Position numbers and translations under genes: made by a program. The notes beneath the pieces were generated by a model. That model was not told where the DNA came from, did no database searches, and saw nothing but the letters and a program-made list of their open reading frames with translations. Shown here one piece after another: positions 23,893 through 36,800 of a stretch of 64,000 bases of DNA; position 1 is the first letter of the stretch, and every line of letters starts with the position of its first letter. This DNA is from Prorocentrum cordatum (taxonomy: Eukaryota > Sar > Dinophyceae > Prorocentrales > Prorocentraceae), in contig CAUYUJ010003570.1 in assembly GCA_963575745.1 (NCBI GenBank), forward strand, positions 61,001 through 125,000. The letters run 5' to 3'.

Positions 23893-24387
23893 ATGGCAGG
23901 CGGCGGGGAACAGCAACGTTCTAGGGGAGGTCTTCGTGACGATGTTCGTTATGAGGGTCCACGGGAGCGTCTTAGCAGAAGCCGTAGCCACCATAGGGCA
24001 CGGACGCGGGACACGGGCACAAGCCACCATAGGGCTCGGGACATGGAGCGGACCCCTGCCCATCATAGGGCCAGCGGCCGCTCCAGGAGCCACCATGGGG
24101 TTCCAGAAGGCCCGTTGTGCCCGCAATGCGGTATCCGTGGTCATCTTGCTCGTGATTGTCCGTCGGCGGCGAGTCCAGCAACCACACCAAAATCGTCCTC
24201 CGCAGCGCACTTGCCGCTCCTCCTCACGCCGATGCAGCATCAGCGCCGTCATCTCCCGCAACCACCACCTCGCCCACACTCGGTCGATCCGTCCTCTCGT
24301 CCGCGCTCTGGTGCTGTTCCTCTTTCCTCCCCTCCTCCTCCTCCCTTTTCCCGCTTTCCGCTTTCTCTCACGATGTTCTATCGGTGA
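23893..24387 (+). CDS. Small Gag-like protein with CCHC zinc knuckle (copy 2)
   Basis: 164 residues, with ATG and stop at the same relative places as the 14177-14671 copy. The R/S/H-rich N-terminus, the CX2CX4HX4C knuckle (C-P-Q-C-G-I-R-G-H-L-A-R-D-C) and the Pro/Ser-rich tail are preserved. Only a few residues differ (for example R for G and S for N in the N-terminal part, and H for D and P-L for S-I in the tail). Two intact copies of the same frame support it as a real former or present coding unit of this element. Expression and function are unknown; nucleic-acid binding is inferred from the knuckle alone. Confidence 0.55.
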   Translation: MAGGGEQQRSRGGLRDDVRYEGPRERLSRSRSHHRARTRDTGTSHHRARDMERTPAHHRASGRSRSHHGVPEGPLCPQCGIRGHLARDCPSAASPATTPKSSSAAHLPLLLTPMQHQRRHLPQPPPRPHSVDPSSRPRSGAVPLSSPPPPPFSRFPLSLTMFYR

Positions 24388-24468
24388 CGAGAGTGCCACC
24401 GCGATTCTCGTCTCCTGCTAGGTGCGGGGGGGGTTGCTCCGAGCGCCTGAACGACGTCCTGGGGCGTC

Positions 24469-25079
24469 GTTCTAATCAGTGGCGACGCAGGAACTGCCAC
24501 CTGGTTACTTGGGCATGAATTTTCCTAAGCAGTGGCGGAAATGTCCGTGGAGTGCAGGTTCGGCGCATTTGGGTTTTCCGGCCTGCGGTGGTGCAGCCGT
24601 CTGCCCGGGCAATAATTGTCACAAGTGACCCCCTTGTGGTTGAAGTCACCCTTTTTCGTTCCCCTGGGGGGTGGGTCTTTCGTGGGGGGCCTCGTCGGGA
24701 TTTTGCACCCCACGGGAAGGGTGTAGGAGGGAACGGGATTCTTCATAATTTTCAATTCAAATCCCCACGAACCTCGGGCAGTACGTGCGGCCCGGGGGGA
24801 GGCGGACCGCTCACCCATCCCACCGCCATACGGGGGATGTGAAGACCCTGTGAGCGGGACGGGGTGGGCACAGGGGGGCCACCAAATGGCATCCCGCACC
24901 CAAGTCGTGGCCGTTATGGGCCTTTTCTTGGGATGAGGCACCAATCGGCCTCTCGGATGGGCACCATACGCCCGTCCACAACCAAAGGAAGCGCACCATT
25001 TGCCTTCCGCATTTCTTTGGCAATTGATTGCAACACTCATGGGCCTTTTTTTTTCATTTGATCCTTCAACCTCTCTCCA
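24469..25079 (+). repeat. Terminal direct repeat, right, element copy 2
   Basis: About 611 bp, from GTTCTAATCAGTGG to CTCTCTCCA, followed directly by satellite (TTGTTTCACTTGC). Matches 14753-15362. Confidence 0.85.
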
Positions 25080-28000
25080 TTGTTTCACTTGCATTCTGGG
25101 CCTCAGCATGAAGCGATGCATTGCCACCCAATACGTTTGCCATACGGCGCAAGCACACCGGGTGACCCACCAAGGGGTGGGTCACCAGAAAACTGGTTGA
25201 GAAAAACCAATTGTTTCACTTGCATTCTGGGCCTCATCATGAGGCGACGCGCTGCCACTCAATGCGTTTTCGATACGGCGCAAGCACACCAAGTGACCCA
25301 CGAAAGGGTGGGTCACGAGAAAACTGGTTGAGAAAAACGCGTTGTTTCACTTGCATTCTGGGCCTCAACATGAAGCGATGCATTGCCACTCAATACGTTT
25401 TCCATGCGACGCAAGCACGCCAGGTGACCCACGAAGGGGTGGGTCACCAGAAAACTGGTTGAGAAAAAACACACTGTTTCATTTGCATTCTGGGCCTCAA
25501 CATGAGGCGACGCACTGCCACTCAATGCGTTTTCGATACGGCGCAAACACACCAGGTGACCCACGAAGGGGTGGGTCACCAGAAAACTGGTTGAGAAAAA
25601 CAAATTGTTTCACCTGCATCCTAGGCCTCGTCATGAAGCGACGCACTGCCACTCAATATGTTTGCCATACGGCGCCAGCACACCAGGTGACCCACGAAGG
25701 GGTGGGTCACCAGAACACTGGTTGAGAATAACCAATTGCTTCACTCGCATTCTGGGCCTCAACATGAGGCGAGGCATTGCCATTCAATACGTTTGCCATA
25801 CGGCGCAAGCACACCAGGTGACCCACGACGGGGTGGATCACCAGAAAACCAGTTGAGAAAAACCAATTGTTTCACTTGCATTCTGGGCCTCAACATGAGG
25901 CGATGCATTGCCACTCAATACGTTTTCCATACGGCGCAAGCACACCAGGTGACCCACGAAGGGGTGGGTCACCAGAAAACTGGTTGAGAAAAATCAATTG
26001 TTTCACGTGCGTTGTGGGCCTCAACATGAGGCGATGCATTGCCATTCAATACGTTTCCCATGCGGCGCCAGCACACCAGGTGACCCATGAAAGGGGTGGG
26101 TCACCAGAAAACAACCCACCGTTTCATTTGCTTTCTGGGCCTCAACATGAGGCGACGCATTGCCACTCAATGCGCTTTCCATGCGGCGCAAGCACACCAG
26201 GTGTCCCACGAAGGGGTGGGTCACCAGAAAACCGGTTGAGAAAAACAAATAGATTCACGTGCATTCTGGGCATCAACATGCGGCGGCGCATTGCCACTCA
26301 CTACGTTTTCCATACGGCGCAAGCACACACGGTGACCCACGAAGGGGTGGGCCACCAGAAAACTGACTGAGAAAAACCAGTTGTTTCACCTGCATCCTGG
26401 GCCTCGTCATGAAGCGATGCATTGCCACTCCATACGTTTTCCATACGGCGCAAGCGCACCATGTGACCCACGAAAGGGTGGGTCACCAGAACACTGGTTG
26501 AGAAAAACCAATTGTTTCACTTGCATTCTGGGCCTCAACATGAGGCGATGCATTGCCACTCAATACGTTTTCCATACGGCGCAAGCACACCAGGTGACCT
26601 ACGGAGGGGTGGGTCACCAGACAACTGGTAGAGAACAACCAACTGTTTCACTTGCATTCTGGGCCTCGTCATGAGGCGATGCGTTGCCACTCAATACGTT
26701 TCCCATACGGCGCGAGCACGCCAGGTGACCCACGAAGGGGTGGGTCACCAGAAAACTGGTTGAGAAAAACCAATTGTTTCACCTGCATCCTGGGCCTCGC
26801 CATGAGGCGATGCACTGCCACTCAATACGTTTGGCATACGGCGCCAGCACGCCAGGTGACCCACGAAGGGGTGGGTCACCAGACCACTGGTTGAGAAAAA
26901 ACCCATTGTTTCACTTGCATCCTGGGCCTCCACATGAGGCGAGACATTGCCACTCGATACGTTTTCCATGCGGCGCAAGCACAACAGGTGACCCACGAAG
27001 GGGTGGGTCACCAGAGAACTGGTTGAGAAAAAACGATCGTTTCACTTGCATCCTGGGCCTCAACATGAGGCGACGCACTGCCACTCAATGCGTTTTCGAT
27101 ACGGCGCAAGCACACCAGGTCACCCACGAAGGGGTGGGTCACCGGAAATCTGGTTAAGAAAAACCATTTGTTTTACTTGCATTCTGGGCCTCGTCATGAG
27201 GCGATGCGTTGCCACTCAATACGTTTCCCATAAGGCGCAAGCACGCCAGGTGACCCACGAAGGGGTGGGTCACCAGAAAACTGGCTGAGGAAAACCAATT
27301 GTTTCAATTGCATTCTGGGCCTCAACATGAGGCGATGCGTTGCCATTCAATACGCTTCCCATACGGCGCAAGCACACCAGGTGACCCACGAAGGGGTGGG
27401 TCACCAGAAAACTGGTTGAGAAAAACCATTTGTTTCACTTGCATTCTGGGCCTCGACATGAGGCGACGCATTGCCATTCAATATGTTTGGCATGCGGCGC
27501 AAGCACACCAGGTGACCCACGAAGGGGTGGGTCACCAGAAAACTGGTTGAGAAAAACCGATCGTTTCACTTGCATCCTGGGCCTCAACATGAGGCGACGC
27601 ACTGCCACTCAATAAGTTTTCGATACGGCGCAAGCACACAAGGTCACCCACGAAGGGGTGGGTCACCGGAAAACTGGTTAAGAAAAACCAATTGTTTCAC
27701 TTGCATTCTGGGCCTCAATATGAAGCGACGCGCTGCCACTCAATGCGTTTTCGATACGGCGCAAGCACACCAGGTGACCCACGAAGGGGTGGGTCACCAG
27801 AAAACTGGTTGAGAAAAACCATGTGTTTCACTTGCATTCTGGGCCTCAACACGAGGCGACGCACTGCCACTCAATGCGTTTTCGATACGGCGCAAGCACA
27901 CCAGGTGACCCACGAAGGGGTGGGTCACCAGAAAACTGGTTGAGAGAAACCAATTGTTTCACTTGCATTCTGGGCCTCAACATGAGGCGAAGCATTGCCA

Positions 28001-28598
28001 CTCAATGCGTTTTCCATGCGGCGCAAGCGCACCATGTGACCCACGAAGGGATGGGTCACCAGAAAACTGGTTGAGAAACAAATGTTACACTTGCATTCTG
28101 GGCCTCGACATGAGGCGACGCATTGCCACTCAAAACGTTTTCCATACGGCGCAAGCACACCAGGTGACCCACGAAGGGGTGGGTCACCAGAAAACTGGTT
28201 GAGAAAACAAAGTGTTTCACTTGCATCCTGGGCCTCCACATGAGGCGATGCATTGCCACTCGATACGTTTTCCATACGGCGCAAGCACACCAGGTGACCC
28301 ACGAAAGGGGTGGGTCACCAGAAAACTGGTTGAGAAAAACAAATTGTTTCACCTGCATCCTGGGCCTCGTCATGAGGCGATGCACTGCCACTCAATACGT
28401 TTGCCATACGGCGCAAGCACACCAGGTGACCCACGAAGGGGTGGGTCACCAGAAAACTGGTTGAGAAAAACAAATCGTTTCACCTGCATCCTGGGCCTCG
28501 TCATGAGGCGATGCACTGCTACTCAATACGTTTGCCGTACGGCGCAAGCACACCAAGTGACCCACGAAGGGGTGGGTCACCAGAAAACTGGTTGAGAA
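25080..28598 (+). repeat. 131-bp satellite array, block 3 (~27 monomers)
   Basis: Same monomer and orientation. The monomer order follows that of 15.36-18.5 kb at a ~9.71-kb offset (for example the shortened GGTTGAGAAACAAATGTTACAC monomer at 28062-28090 and at 18360-18380). Ends CTGGTTGAGAA at the insertion at 28599. Confidence 0.97.
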
Positions 28599-28939
28599 TT
28601 ATAGCCGGAGTGCAGTATCCCCAAACAGGGTTTTTAGACCCACTGCGGTTTCCAAGGTCGATTGCGTGCCCGCCTAGTGCGGGCTGGCATGGCATGTTAA
28701 AACATGCCTCCTCCTCCTCCTCCTCCTCCTCGTCCACCTCCTCTTCATCCCGAAAGGCATCTCGGAACCCAGAGTTGCGAGGATGTCTCCAGCGTAACGG
28801 GCTGGACCACCTCGCGCGCGGCATTTCGGACCCCAGAGTTGCGACGATGTCTCGGGCGAAACGTGCTGCGAGGAAGTCTCAGGCGAAACGGGCCGGACCA
28901 CCTCGAGCGCGGCGTCTCAGAGCTCCGAGTTGCGGGGGC

Positions 28940-30200
28940 CTCCTGGTGCCTCCTGGGGCCTCCTGGGGACCTCCTGGGGCTTCCTCCCGGGCCTCCTGTG
29001 GCCTCCTGAACTCCACCTGAGGTTTCCTGAAGCCTCTTGGGGCTCCCAGGGGGGATATCTAACCTGTGGCCGTTTGGGCCTCTCCAAATACAGGGGGGGG
29101 GGGCCACAGGAGCAGGAAAAATCAACGAATCGACACCGGATGTGTATTAACTTGACACGTTCTGATAGAGGGCCTCCTGGGGCCTCCTGGGAGCCTCCTG
29201 GGAATCTCCTGCGGACCCCTGGGGCCTGTCCTGGGCGTCCTGCGGCCTCCTGAAGCTCTCTGGGACCTCCCCCTCCTCCTGCCTGCTCCCTCATGCACAT
29301 CATCCGCCTCCTCCTTCTCCCTTCCATCTCCTCCTCCTCCTCCTCCTCCTCCTCCTCCTCCTCCACCTCCTCTTCATCGCGAACGGCATTTCGGAGCCTA
29401 GAGTTGCGAGGATGTCTCCAGCGTAACGGGCTGGACCACCTCGCGCGCGGCATCTCGGACCCCAGAGTTGCGACGATGTCTCGGGCGAAACGTGCTGCGA
29501 GGAAGTCTCAGGCGAAACGGGCTGGACCACCTCGAGCGCGGCGTCTCAGAGCTCCGAGTTGCGGGGGCCTCCTGGTGCCTCCTGGGGCCTCCTGGGGACC
29601 TCCTGGAGCTTCCTCCTGGGCCTCCTGTGGCCTCGTGAACTCCACCTGGGGTTTCCTGAAGCCTCTTGGGGCTCCCAGGGGGGATATCTAACCTGTGGCC
29701 GTTTGGGCCTCTCCAAATGGAGGGGGGGGGGGCACAAGAGCAGGAAAAATCAACGAATCGACACCGGATGTGTATTAACTTGACACGTTCTGATAGCGGC
29801 CTCCTGGGGCCTCCTGGGAGCCTCCTGGGAATCTCCTGGAGACCCCTGGGGCCTGTCCTGGGCGTCCTGCGGCCTCCTGGTGCCTCCTGGGCCTCCTGGG
29901 GACCTCCTGGAGCTTCCTCCTGGCCTCCTGTGGCCTCCTGAACTCCACCTGAGGTTTCCTGAAGCATCTTGGGGCTCCCAGGGGGGATATCTAACCTGTG
30001 GCCGCTTGGGCCTCTCCAAATGGAGGGGGGGGCACAAGAGCAGGAAAAATCAACGAATCGACACCGGATGTGTATTAACTTGACACGTTCTGATAGAGGG
30101 CCTCCTGGGGCCTCCTGGGAATCTCCTGGGGGCCCCTGGGGCCTGTCCTGGGCGTCCTGCGGCCTCCTGGACCTCTCTGGGGCCTCCTGAGGCTCGCAGG
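28940..30200 (+). repeat. CCTCCTGGGG minisatellite tracts interleaved with a conserved ~120-bp block
   Basis: Runs of a 10-11-bp unit (GCCTCCTGGGG) alternate with three near-identical blocks at about 29041-29165, 29670-29796 and 29976-30098. Each block reads GGGGGATATCTAACCTGTGG, a poly-G run of 7-10, then AGGAAAAATCAACGAATCG and TGTGTATTAACTTGACACG. The blocks are better conserved than the surrounding minisatellite. Their role is unknown. Confidence 0.8.
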
Positions 30201-30242
30201 GTCCCATGGAGGATATGTAACATGTGGCCTTCTGGGCCCCCA

Positions 30243-30777
30243 GGCTGGACCACCTCTTGCGCAGCATCTGAGAGCTCAGAGTTGCGAGAATATCTTGTGC
30301 GAAACAGGCCGGACCACCTTGCGCACGGCATCTCAGATCTCAGAGTTGCAAGGATTTCTCAGGCGAGACGGGCCGGACCACCTCGCGCAGGGCATCTCAG
30401 AGCTCAGAAGTTCGAGGATGTCTCAGGCGAAACGGGCCGGACCACCTCGCGCGCGGCATCGGGGAGATCAGAGTTTCGAGGATGTCTCAGGCGAAACGGG
30501 CCGGACCACCTCGCGCGCGGCATCTTGGAGCTCAGAGTTGCGAGGATGTCTCAGGCGAAACGGCCCGGACCACCTCTCGCGCGGCATCTGGGAGCTCAGA
30601 GTTTCGAGGATGTCTCAAGCGAAACGGCCCGGACCACCTCTCGCGCGGCCTCTCAGAGCTCAGATTTAGGAGGATGTCTCAGACGAAACGCTCAATGACG
30701 GACAACTCAGAAACGAGAATTGTGAGGATGTCTCAGGCGAAACGGGCCGGACCACCACATTTGTTTGAGGATGTCTC
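30243..30777 (+). repeat. 64-bp tandem repeats (~8 copies)
   Basis: Unit GAGGATGTCTCAGGCGAAAC followed by GGGCCGGACCACCTCGCGCG and a GGCATCT...CTCAGAGTT part. Exact 64-bp spacing is seen between GATG positions 30417, 30481, 30545 and 30609. Related units also occur near 28750-28925 and 29393-29560. 64 is not a multiple of three, so the long Arg-rich open frames here are a by-product. Confidence 0.85.
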
Positions 30778-30845
30778 TGCTTAGCTTTCCCTCGGCCGGA
30801 ATTCGCTTCTATCACAACAGCACCCCGTTCAGCAAGCTGTTTACG

Positions 30846-33800
30846 GAAAAACCAATTGTTTCACTTGCGTTCTGGTCTTCAGCATGAGGCGAGGCATTGC
30901 CACTCAATACGGTTTCCATGCGGCGCAAGCACACCAGGTGACCCACGAAGGGGTGGGTCACCAGAAAACTGGTTGAGAAAAACCAATTGTTTCACTTGCA
31001 TCCTGGGCTTCAACATGAGGCGACGCACTGCCACTCAATAAGTTTTCGATACGGCGCAAGCACACCAGGTGACCCACGAAGGGGTGGGTCACCAGAAAAC
31101 TGGTGGAGATAGAAACAATTGTTTCACTTGCATTGTGGGCCTCCACATGAGGCGACGCATTGCCACTCAATACGTTTTCCATACGGCGCAAGCACACCAG
31201 GTGACCCACGAAGGGGTGGGTCACCAAAAAACTGGTTGAGAAAAATCAATTGTTTCACGTGCATTCTGGGCCTCAGCATGAGGCGATGCATTGCCACTCA
31301 ATACGATTTCAATGCGGTGCAAGCACACCAGGTGACCCACGAAGGGGTGGGTCACCAGAAAACTGGTGGAGGAAAGCCAACTGTTTCACCTGCATTCTGG
31401 GCCTCGTCATGAGGCGACGCACTGCCACTCAATATGTTTACCATACGGCGCAAAGCACAACACGTGACCCACGAAAGCTTGGGTCACCAGGAAACCGGTT
31501 GAGAAAAACCAATTGTTTCACTTGCATTCTGGGCCTCAACGCGAAGCGACGCATTGCCACCCAGTACGTTTTCCATACGGCGCAAGCACACCAGGTGACC
31601 CACGAAGGGGTGGGTCACCAGGGGAGTGGTTGAGAAAAACCAATTGTTTCATTTGCATTCTGGGCCTCAACATGAGGCGACGCATTGCCACTCAATGCGT
31701 TTTCCGTACGGCGCAAGCACACCAGGTGACCCACGAAGGGGTGGGTCACAAGAAGCCTGATTGAGAACAACAAATTGTTTCACCTGCATCCTGGGCCTCA
31801 ACATGAGGCGATGCACTGCCACTCAATATGTTTGCCATACGGCGCAAGCACACCAGGTGACCCACGAAGGGGTGGGTCACCAGAAAACTGGTTGAGAAAA
31901 ACAAATTGTTTCATCTGCATCCTGGGCCTCGTCATGAGGCGATGCACTGCCACTCAATATGTTTGCCATACGGCGCAAGCGCACAGGGTGACCCACGAAC
32001 GGGTGGATCACCAGAAAACTGATTGAGAAAAATATATGGTTTCACTTGCATTCTGGGCATCAATATGAAGCGAGGCATTGCCACTCAATACGTTTTCCAT
32101 GCGGCGCAAGCACACCAGGTGACCCACGAAGGGGTGGGTCACCAGACAACTGGTTGAGAAAAACCCATTGTTGCAGTTGCGTTCTGGGCCTCAACATGAG
32201 GCGACACACTGCCACTCAATGCGATTTCGAAGCGTCGCAAGCACACCAGGTGACCCACGAAGGGGTGGGTCACCAGAAAACTGGTTGAGAAAAACCAATT
32301 GTTTCACTTGCGTTCTGGTCCTCAGCATGAGGCGACGCATTGCCACTCAATACGATTTCCATACGGCGCAAGCACACCAGGTGACCCACGAAGGGGTGGG
32401 TCACCAGAAACCTGGTTGAGAAAAACCAATTTTTTCACTTTCATTCTGGGCCTCAAGCATGAGGTGGCGCATTGCCACTCAATACGTTTTCCATGCGGCG
32501 CAAGCGCACCAGGTGACCCACGAAGGGGTGGGTCACCAGAAAACTGGTTGAGAAAAGCCAATTGTGTCACCTGCATTGTGGGCCTCGTCATGAGGCGATG
32601 CGCTGCCACTCAATATGTTTCTCATGCGGCGCAAGCAAACCAGGTGACGAACGAAGGGGTGGGTCACCAGAAAACAGGTTGGGGAAAAAATTGCGTCACC
32701 TGCATCCTGGGCCTCGTCATGAGGCGACGCACTGCCACCCAATATGTTTGCCATACGGCGCAAGCACACAAGGTGACCCACGAAGGGGTGGGTCACCAGG
32801 CAACTGGTGGAGAAAACCAAATTGATTCACTTGCGTTCTGGGCTTCATCATGAGGCGACGCATTGCCACTCAATACGTTTGCCATACGGCGCAAGCACAC
32901 CGGGTGACCCACGAAGAGGTGGGTCGAGAAAAACCAATTGCTTCACTTGCATTCTGGGCCTCAATATGAGGCGACGCATTGCCACTCAATGCGTTTTCGG
33001 TACGGCGCAAGCACACCAGGTGACCCACGAAGGGGTGGGTCACCAGAAAATTGGTTGAGAAAATCAAATTGTTTCACCAGCATCCTGGGCCTCGTCATGA
33101 GGCGACACACAGCCACTCAATACGTTTGCCATACGGCGCAAGCACACCAGGTGACCCACGGGGTGGGTCACCAGAAAACTGGTTGAGAAAAACCGGTTGC
33201 TTCAATTGCATTCTGGGCCTCAACATGAGGCGACGCACTGCCACTCAACGCGATTCCGAAACGTCGCAAGCACACCACGTGACCCACGAAGGGGTGGGTG
33301 ACCAGAAAACTGGTGGAGAAAAACCAATTGTTTCACTTGCATTCTGGGCCTCAACATGAGGCGACGCACTGCCACTCGATACGTTTTCCATAGGGCGCAA
33401 GCACACCAAGTGACCCACGAAGGGGTGGGTCACCAGAAAACTGGTTGAGACAAATCAATTGTTTCACTTGCGTTCTGGGCCTCAACATGAGGCGACGCAT
33501 TGCCATTCAGTACGTTTTCCATGCGGCGCAAGCGCACCAGGTGACCCACGAAAAGGGGGGTCACCAGAAAACTGGTTGAGACAAACAAATAGTTTCACTT
33601 GCATTCTGGGCCTCAACATGCGGCGACGCATTGCCACTCAATACGTTTTCCATACGGCGCAAGCACACCAGGTGACCCACGAAGGGGTGGGTCACCAGAA
33701 CAGTGGTTGAGAAAAACCAATTATTTAATTTGCATTCTGGGCCTCAACATGAGGCGACGCATTGCCACTCAATACGTTTTCCAAGAGGCGCAAGCACACC

Positions 33801-36800
33801 AGGTGACCCACGAAGGGGTGGGTCACCAGAAGCCTGATTGAGAACAACAAATTCTTTCACCTGCATCCTGGGCCTCGTCATGAGGCGACGCACTGCCACT
33901 CAATACGTTTTCCATACGGCGCAAGCACACCAGGTGACCCACGAAGGGGTGGGTCACCAGACAACTGGTAGAGAGAATCCGAGTGTTTCACTTGCGTTCT
34001 GGACCTCAACATGAGGCGATGCATTGCCACCCAATACGTTTTCCATACGGCGCAAGCGCACCATGTGACCCACGAAGGGGTGGGTCACGAGAGAACTGGT
34101 TGAGAAAAACAACTATTACACTTGCATTCTGGGCCTCAACATGAGGCGACGCATTGCCATTCAGTACGTTTTCCATGCGACGCAAACACACCAGGTGACC
34201 CACGAAAGGGGGGGTCACCAGAAAACTGGTTGAGAAAAACAGATAGTTTCACTTGCATTCTGGGCCTTAACATGCGGCGATGCATTGCCACTCGATACGT
34301 TTTCCATACGGCGCAAGCGCGCCAGGTGACCCACGAAGGGGTGGGTCACCAGAGAACTGGTTGAGCAAAAACACATTGTTTCACCTGCATCCTGGGCCTC
34401 AACATGAGGCGATGCATTGCCACTAAATACGTTTTCCATACGGCGCAAGCACACCAGGTGACCCACGAAGGGGTGGGTCACCAGAAAACTGGTTGAGAAG
34501 AACCACTTGTTCTACCTGCATCCTGAGCCTTGTCATGGGGCGATGCACTGCCACTCATTTCGTTTGCCATACGGCGCAAACAAACCAGGTGACCCACGAA
34601 GGGGTGGGCCACCAGAAAACTGGTTGAGAAAAAACAAGTTGTTTCACTTGCATTCTGGGCCTCCACATGAGGCGAGGCATTGCCACCCAATACGTTTTCC
34701 ATGCGGCGCAAACACAACAGGTGACCCACGAAGGGGTGGGCCACCAGAAAACTGGTCGAGAAAAACCCACTGTTTCACTTGCATCCTGGGCCTCAGCACG
34801 AGGCGACGCACTGTCACTCAATAAGTTTTCGGTGCGGCGCAGGCACACCAGGTGACCCACGAAGGGATGGGTCACCAGAAAACCAGTTGAGAAAAACAGA
34901 TTGTTTCACTTGCATTCTGGGCCTCAGCATGAGGCGACGCACTGCCACTCAATACGTTTTCCATACGGCGCAAGCACACCAGGTGACCCACGAAGGGGTG
35001 GGTCACCAGAAAAGTGGTTGAGAAAAACCAATTGTTTCATCTGCATCCTGGGCCTCGTCATGAGGCGATGCGCTGCCACTCAATATGTTTGCCGTACGGC
35101 GCAAGCACAACAGGTGACCCACGAAAACGTGGGTCACCAGAAAACTGGTTGAGAAAAACCATGCGTTTCACTTGCATTTTGGGCTTCAACATGAAGCGAC
35201 GCACTGCCACCCAATGCTTTTCGATACGGCGCAAGCACACCAGGTCACCCACGAAGGGGTGGGCCACCAGAAAAGTGGTTGAGAAAAACCAGCTGTTTCA
35301 CTTGCATTCTGGGCATCAACATGAGGCGACGCATTGCCACTCAATGCGTTTTCCATACGGCGCAAGCACACCAGGTGACCCACGAAGAGGTGGGTCACCA
35401 GAAAACTGGTTGAGAAAAACCCATTGTTTCACTTGCATTCTGGGCCTCAACATGACGCGATGCATTGCCACTCGATGCGTTTCCATACAGCGCAAGCACA
35501 CCTGGGTCACCAGAAAACTGGTTGAGAAAAACCAATTGTTTCACTTGCATTCTGGGCCTCAATATGAGGCGACGCATTGCCACTCAATGCGTTTTCCATG
35601 CGGCGCAAACACACCAGGTGACCCACGAAGGGGTGGGTCACCAGAAAACTGACAACAACAAATTGTTTCACCTGCATCCTGGGCCTCAACGTGAGGCTGA
35701 TGCGACGCACTGCCATTCAATGCGTTTTCGATACGGCGCAAGCACACCAGGTGACCCACGAAGGGGTGGGTCACCAGAAACCCGGTTGAGAAAAACAATT
35801 CGTTTCACTTGCATTCTGGGCATCAGCATGAGGCGACGCACTGCCACTCAATACGTTTTCCATGCGGCGCAAGCACACCGGGTGACCCACGAAGGGGTGG
35901 GTCACCAGAAAACTTGTTGAGAAAAACCATTTGTTTCACTTGCATTCTGGGCCTCAACATGGGGCGACGCACTGCCACTCAATGCGATTTCGATACGTCG
36001 CAAGCACACCAGGTGACCCACGAAGGGGTGGGTCACCAGAAAACTTGTTGAGACAAACCATGTGTTTCACTTGCATCCTGGGCCTCGTCATGAGGCGATG
36101 CATTGCAACTCAATACGTTTTCCATACGGCGCAAGCACACCAGGTGACCCACGAAGGGGTGGGTCACCAGAGAACTGGTTGAAAAAAAACCAATTGTTTC
36201 AGTTGCATTCTGGGCCTCAACATGAGGCGATGCATTGCCACTCAATACGTTTTCCTAGAGGCGCAAGCACACCAGGTGACCCACGAAGGGGTGGGTCACC
36301 AGAAAACTGGTTGAGAAACAAATGTTGCACTTGCATCCTGGGCCTCGTCATGAGGCAACGCACTGCCACTCAATAAGTTGTCGATACGTCGCAAGCACAC
36401 CAGGTGACCCACGAAGGGGTGGGTCACGAGAAAACTGGTTGAGACAAACCATGTGTTTCACTTGCATCCTGGGCCTCGTCATGAGGCGATGCATTGCAAC
36501 TGAATACGTTTGCCACGGCGCAAGCACATCGGGTGACCCACGAAGGGGTGGGTCACCAGAAAACTGGTTGAGCAACAACCATTTGTTCCACTTGTATTCT
36601 GGGCCTAAACATGAGGCGACGCAGTGCCACTCAATGCGTTTTCGACACGTCGCAATCACACCAGGTGACCCACGAAGGGGTGGGTCACCAGAAACCCGGT
36701 TGAGAAAAACAAATTGTTTCACTTGAATTCTGGGCATCAACATGAGGCGATGCACTGCCACTCAATAGGTTTCCCATGCGGCGCAAGCACACCGGGTGAC

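Larger units (their letters stand above)
23053..25079 (+). mobile_element. Zinc-knuckle terminal-repeat element, copy 2
   Basis: Same structure as the element at 13328-15362: hairpin GAACCCCAC...GTGGGTTC at 23053-23075, left terminal repeat, zinc-knuckle ORF, hairpin GAACGACG/CGTCGTTC at 24449-24472, right terminal repeat. It has the same satellite junctions. Since flanking satellite also matches at the same ~9.71-kb offset, this copy arose by segmental duplication of the array and not by an independent insertion. Confidence 0.75.
28599..30845 (+). mobile_element. 2.25-kb minisatellite-rich insertion, copy 1
   Basis: The insert starts TTATAGCCGGAGTGCAG and ends AGCAAGCTGTTTACG. The interrupted monomer is recoverable (GGTTGAGAA | GAAAAACC), consistent with a clean insertion and a possible 3-bp GAA duplication. 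Inside, in order: a GGCATGTT/AACATGCC inverted repeat (28690-28707), CTC triplet tracts (28708-28745, 29330-29370), 64-bp repeats, CCTCCTGGGG minisatellites, and three copies of a conserved ~120-bp block. No terminal inverted repeats or transposase-like ORF are seen. Open frames are low-complexity readings of the repeats. Class unknown. Confidence 0.6.

Noticed and set aside
29130-29165. Bacterial-type -35 TTGACA in TTAACTTGACACGTTCTGATAG
   Set aside because: Chance match in a eukaryotic repeat; no -10 partner and no gene follows.
30222-30784. Arg-rich 158-, 124- and 100-residue ORFs in the 64-bp repeats
   Set aside because: All three frames are open because the unit lacks stops; the protein wording is the repeat read in successive frames.
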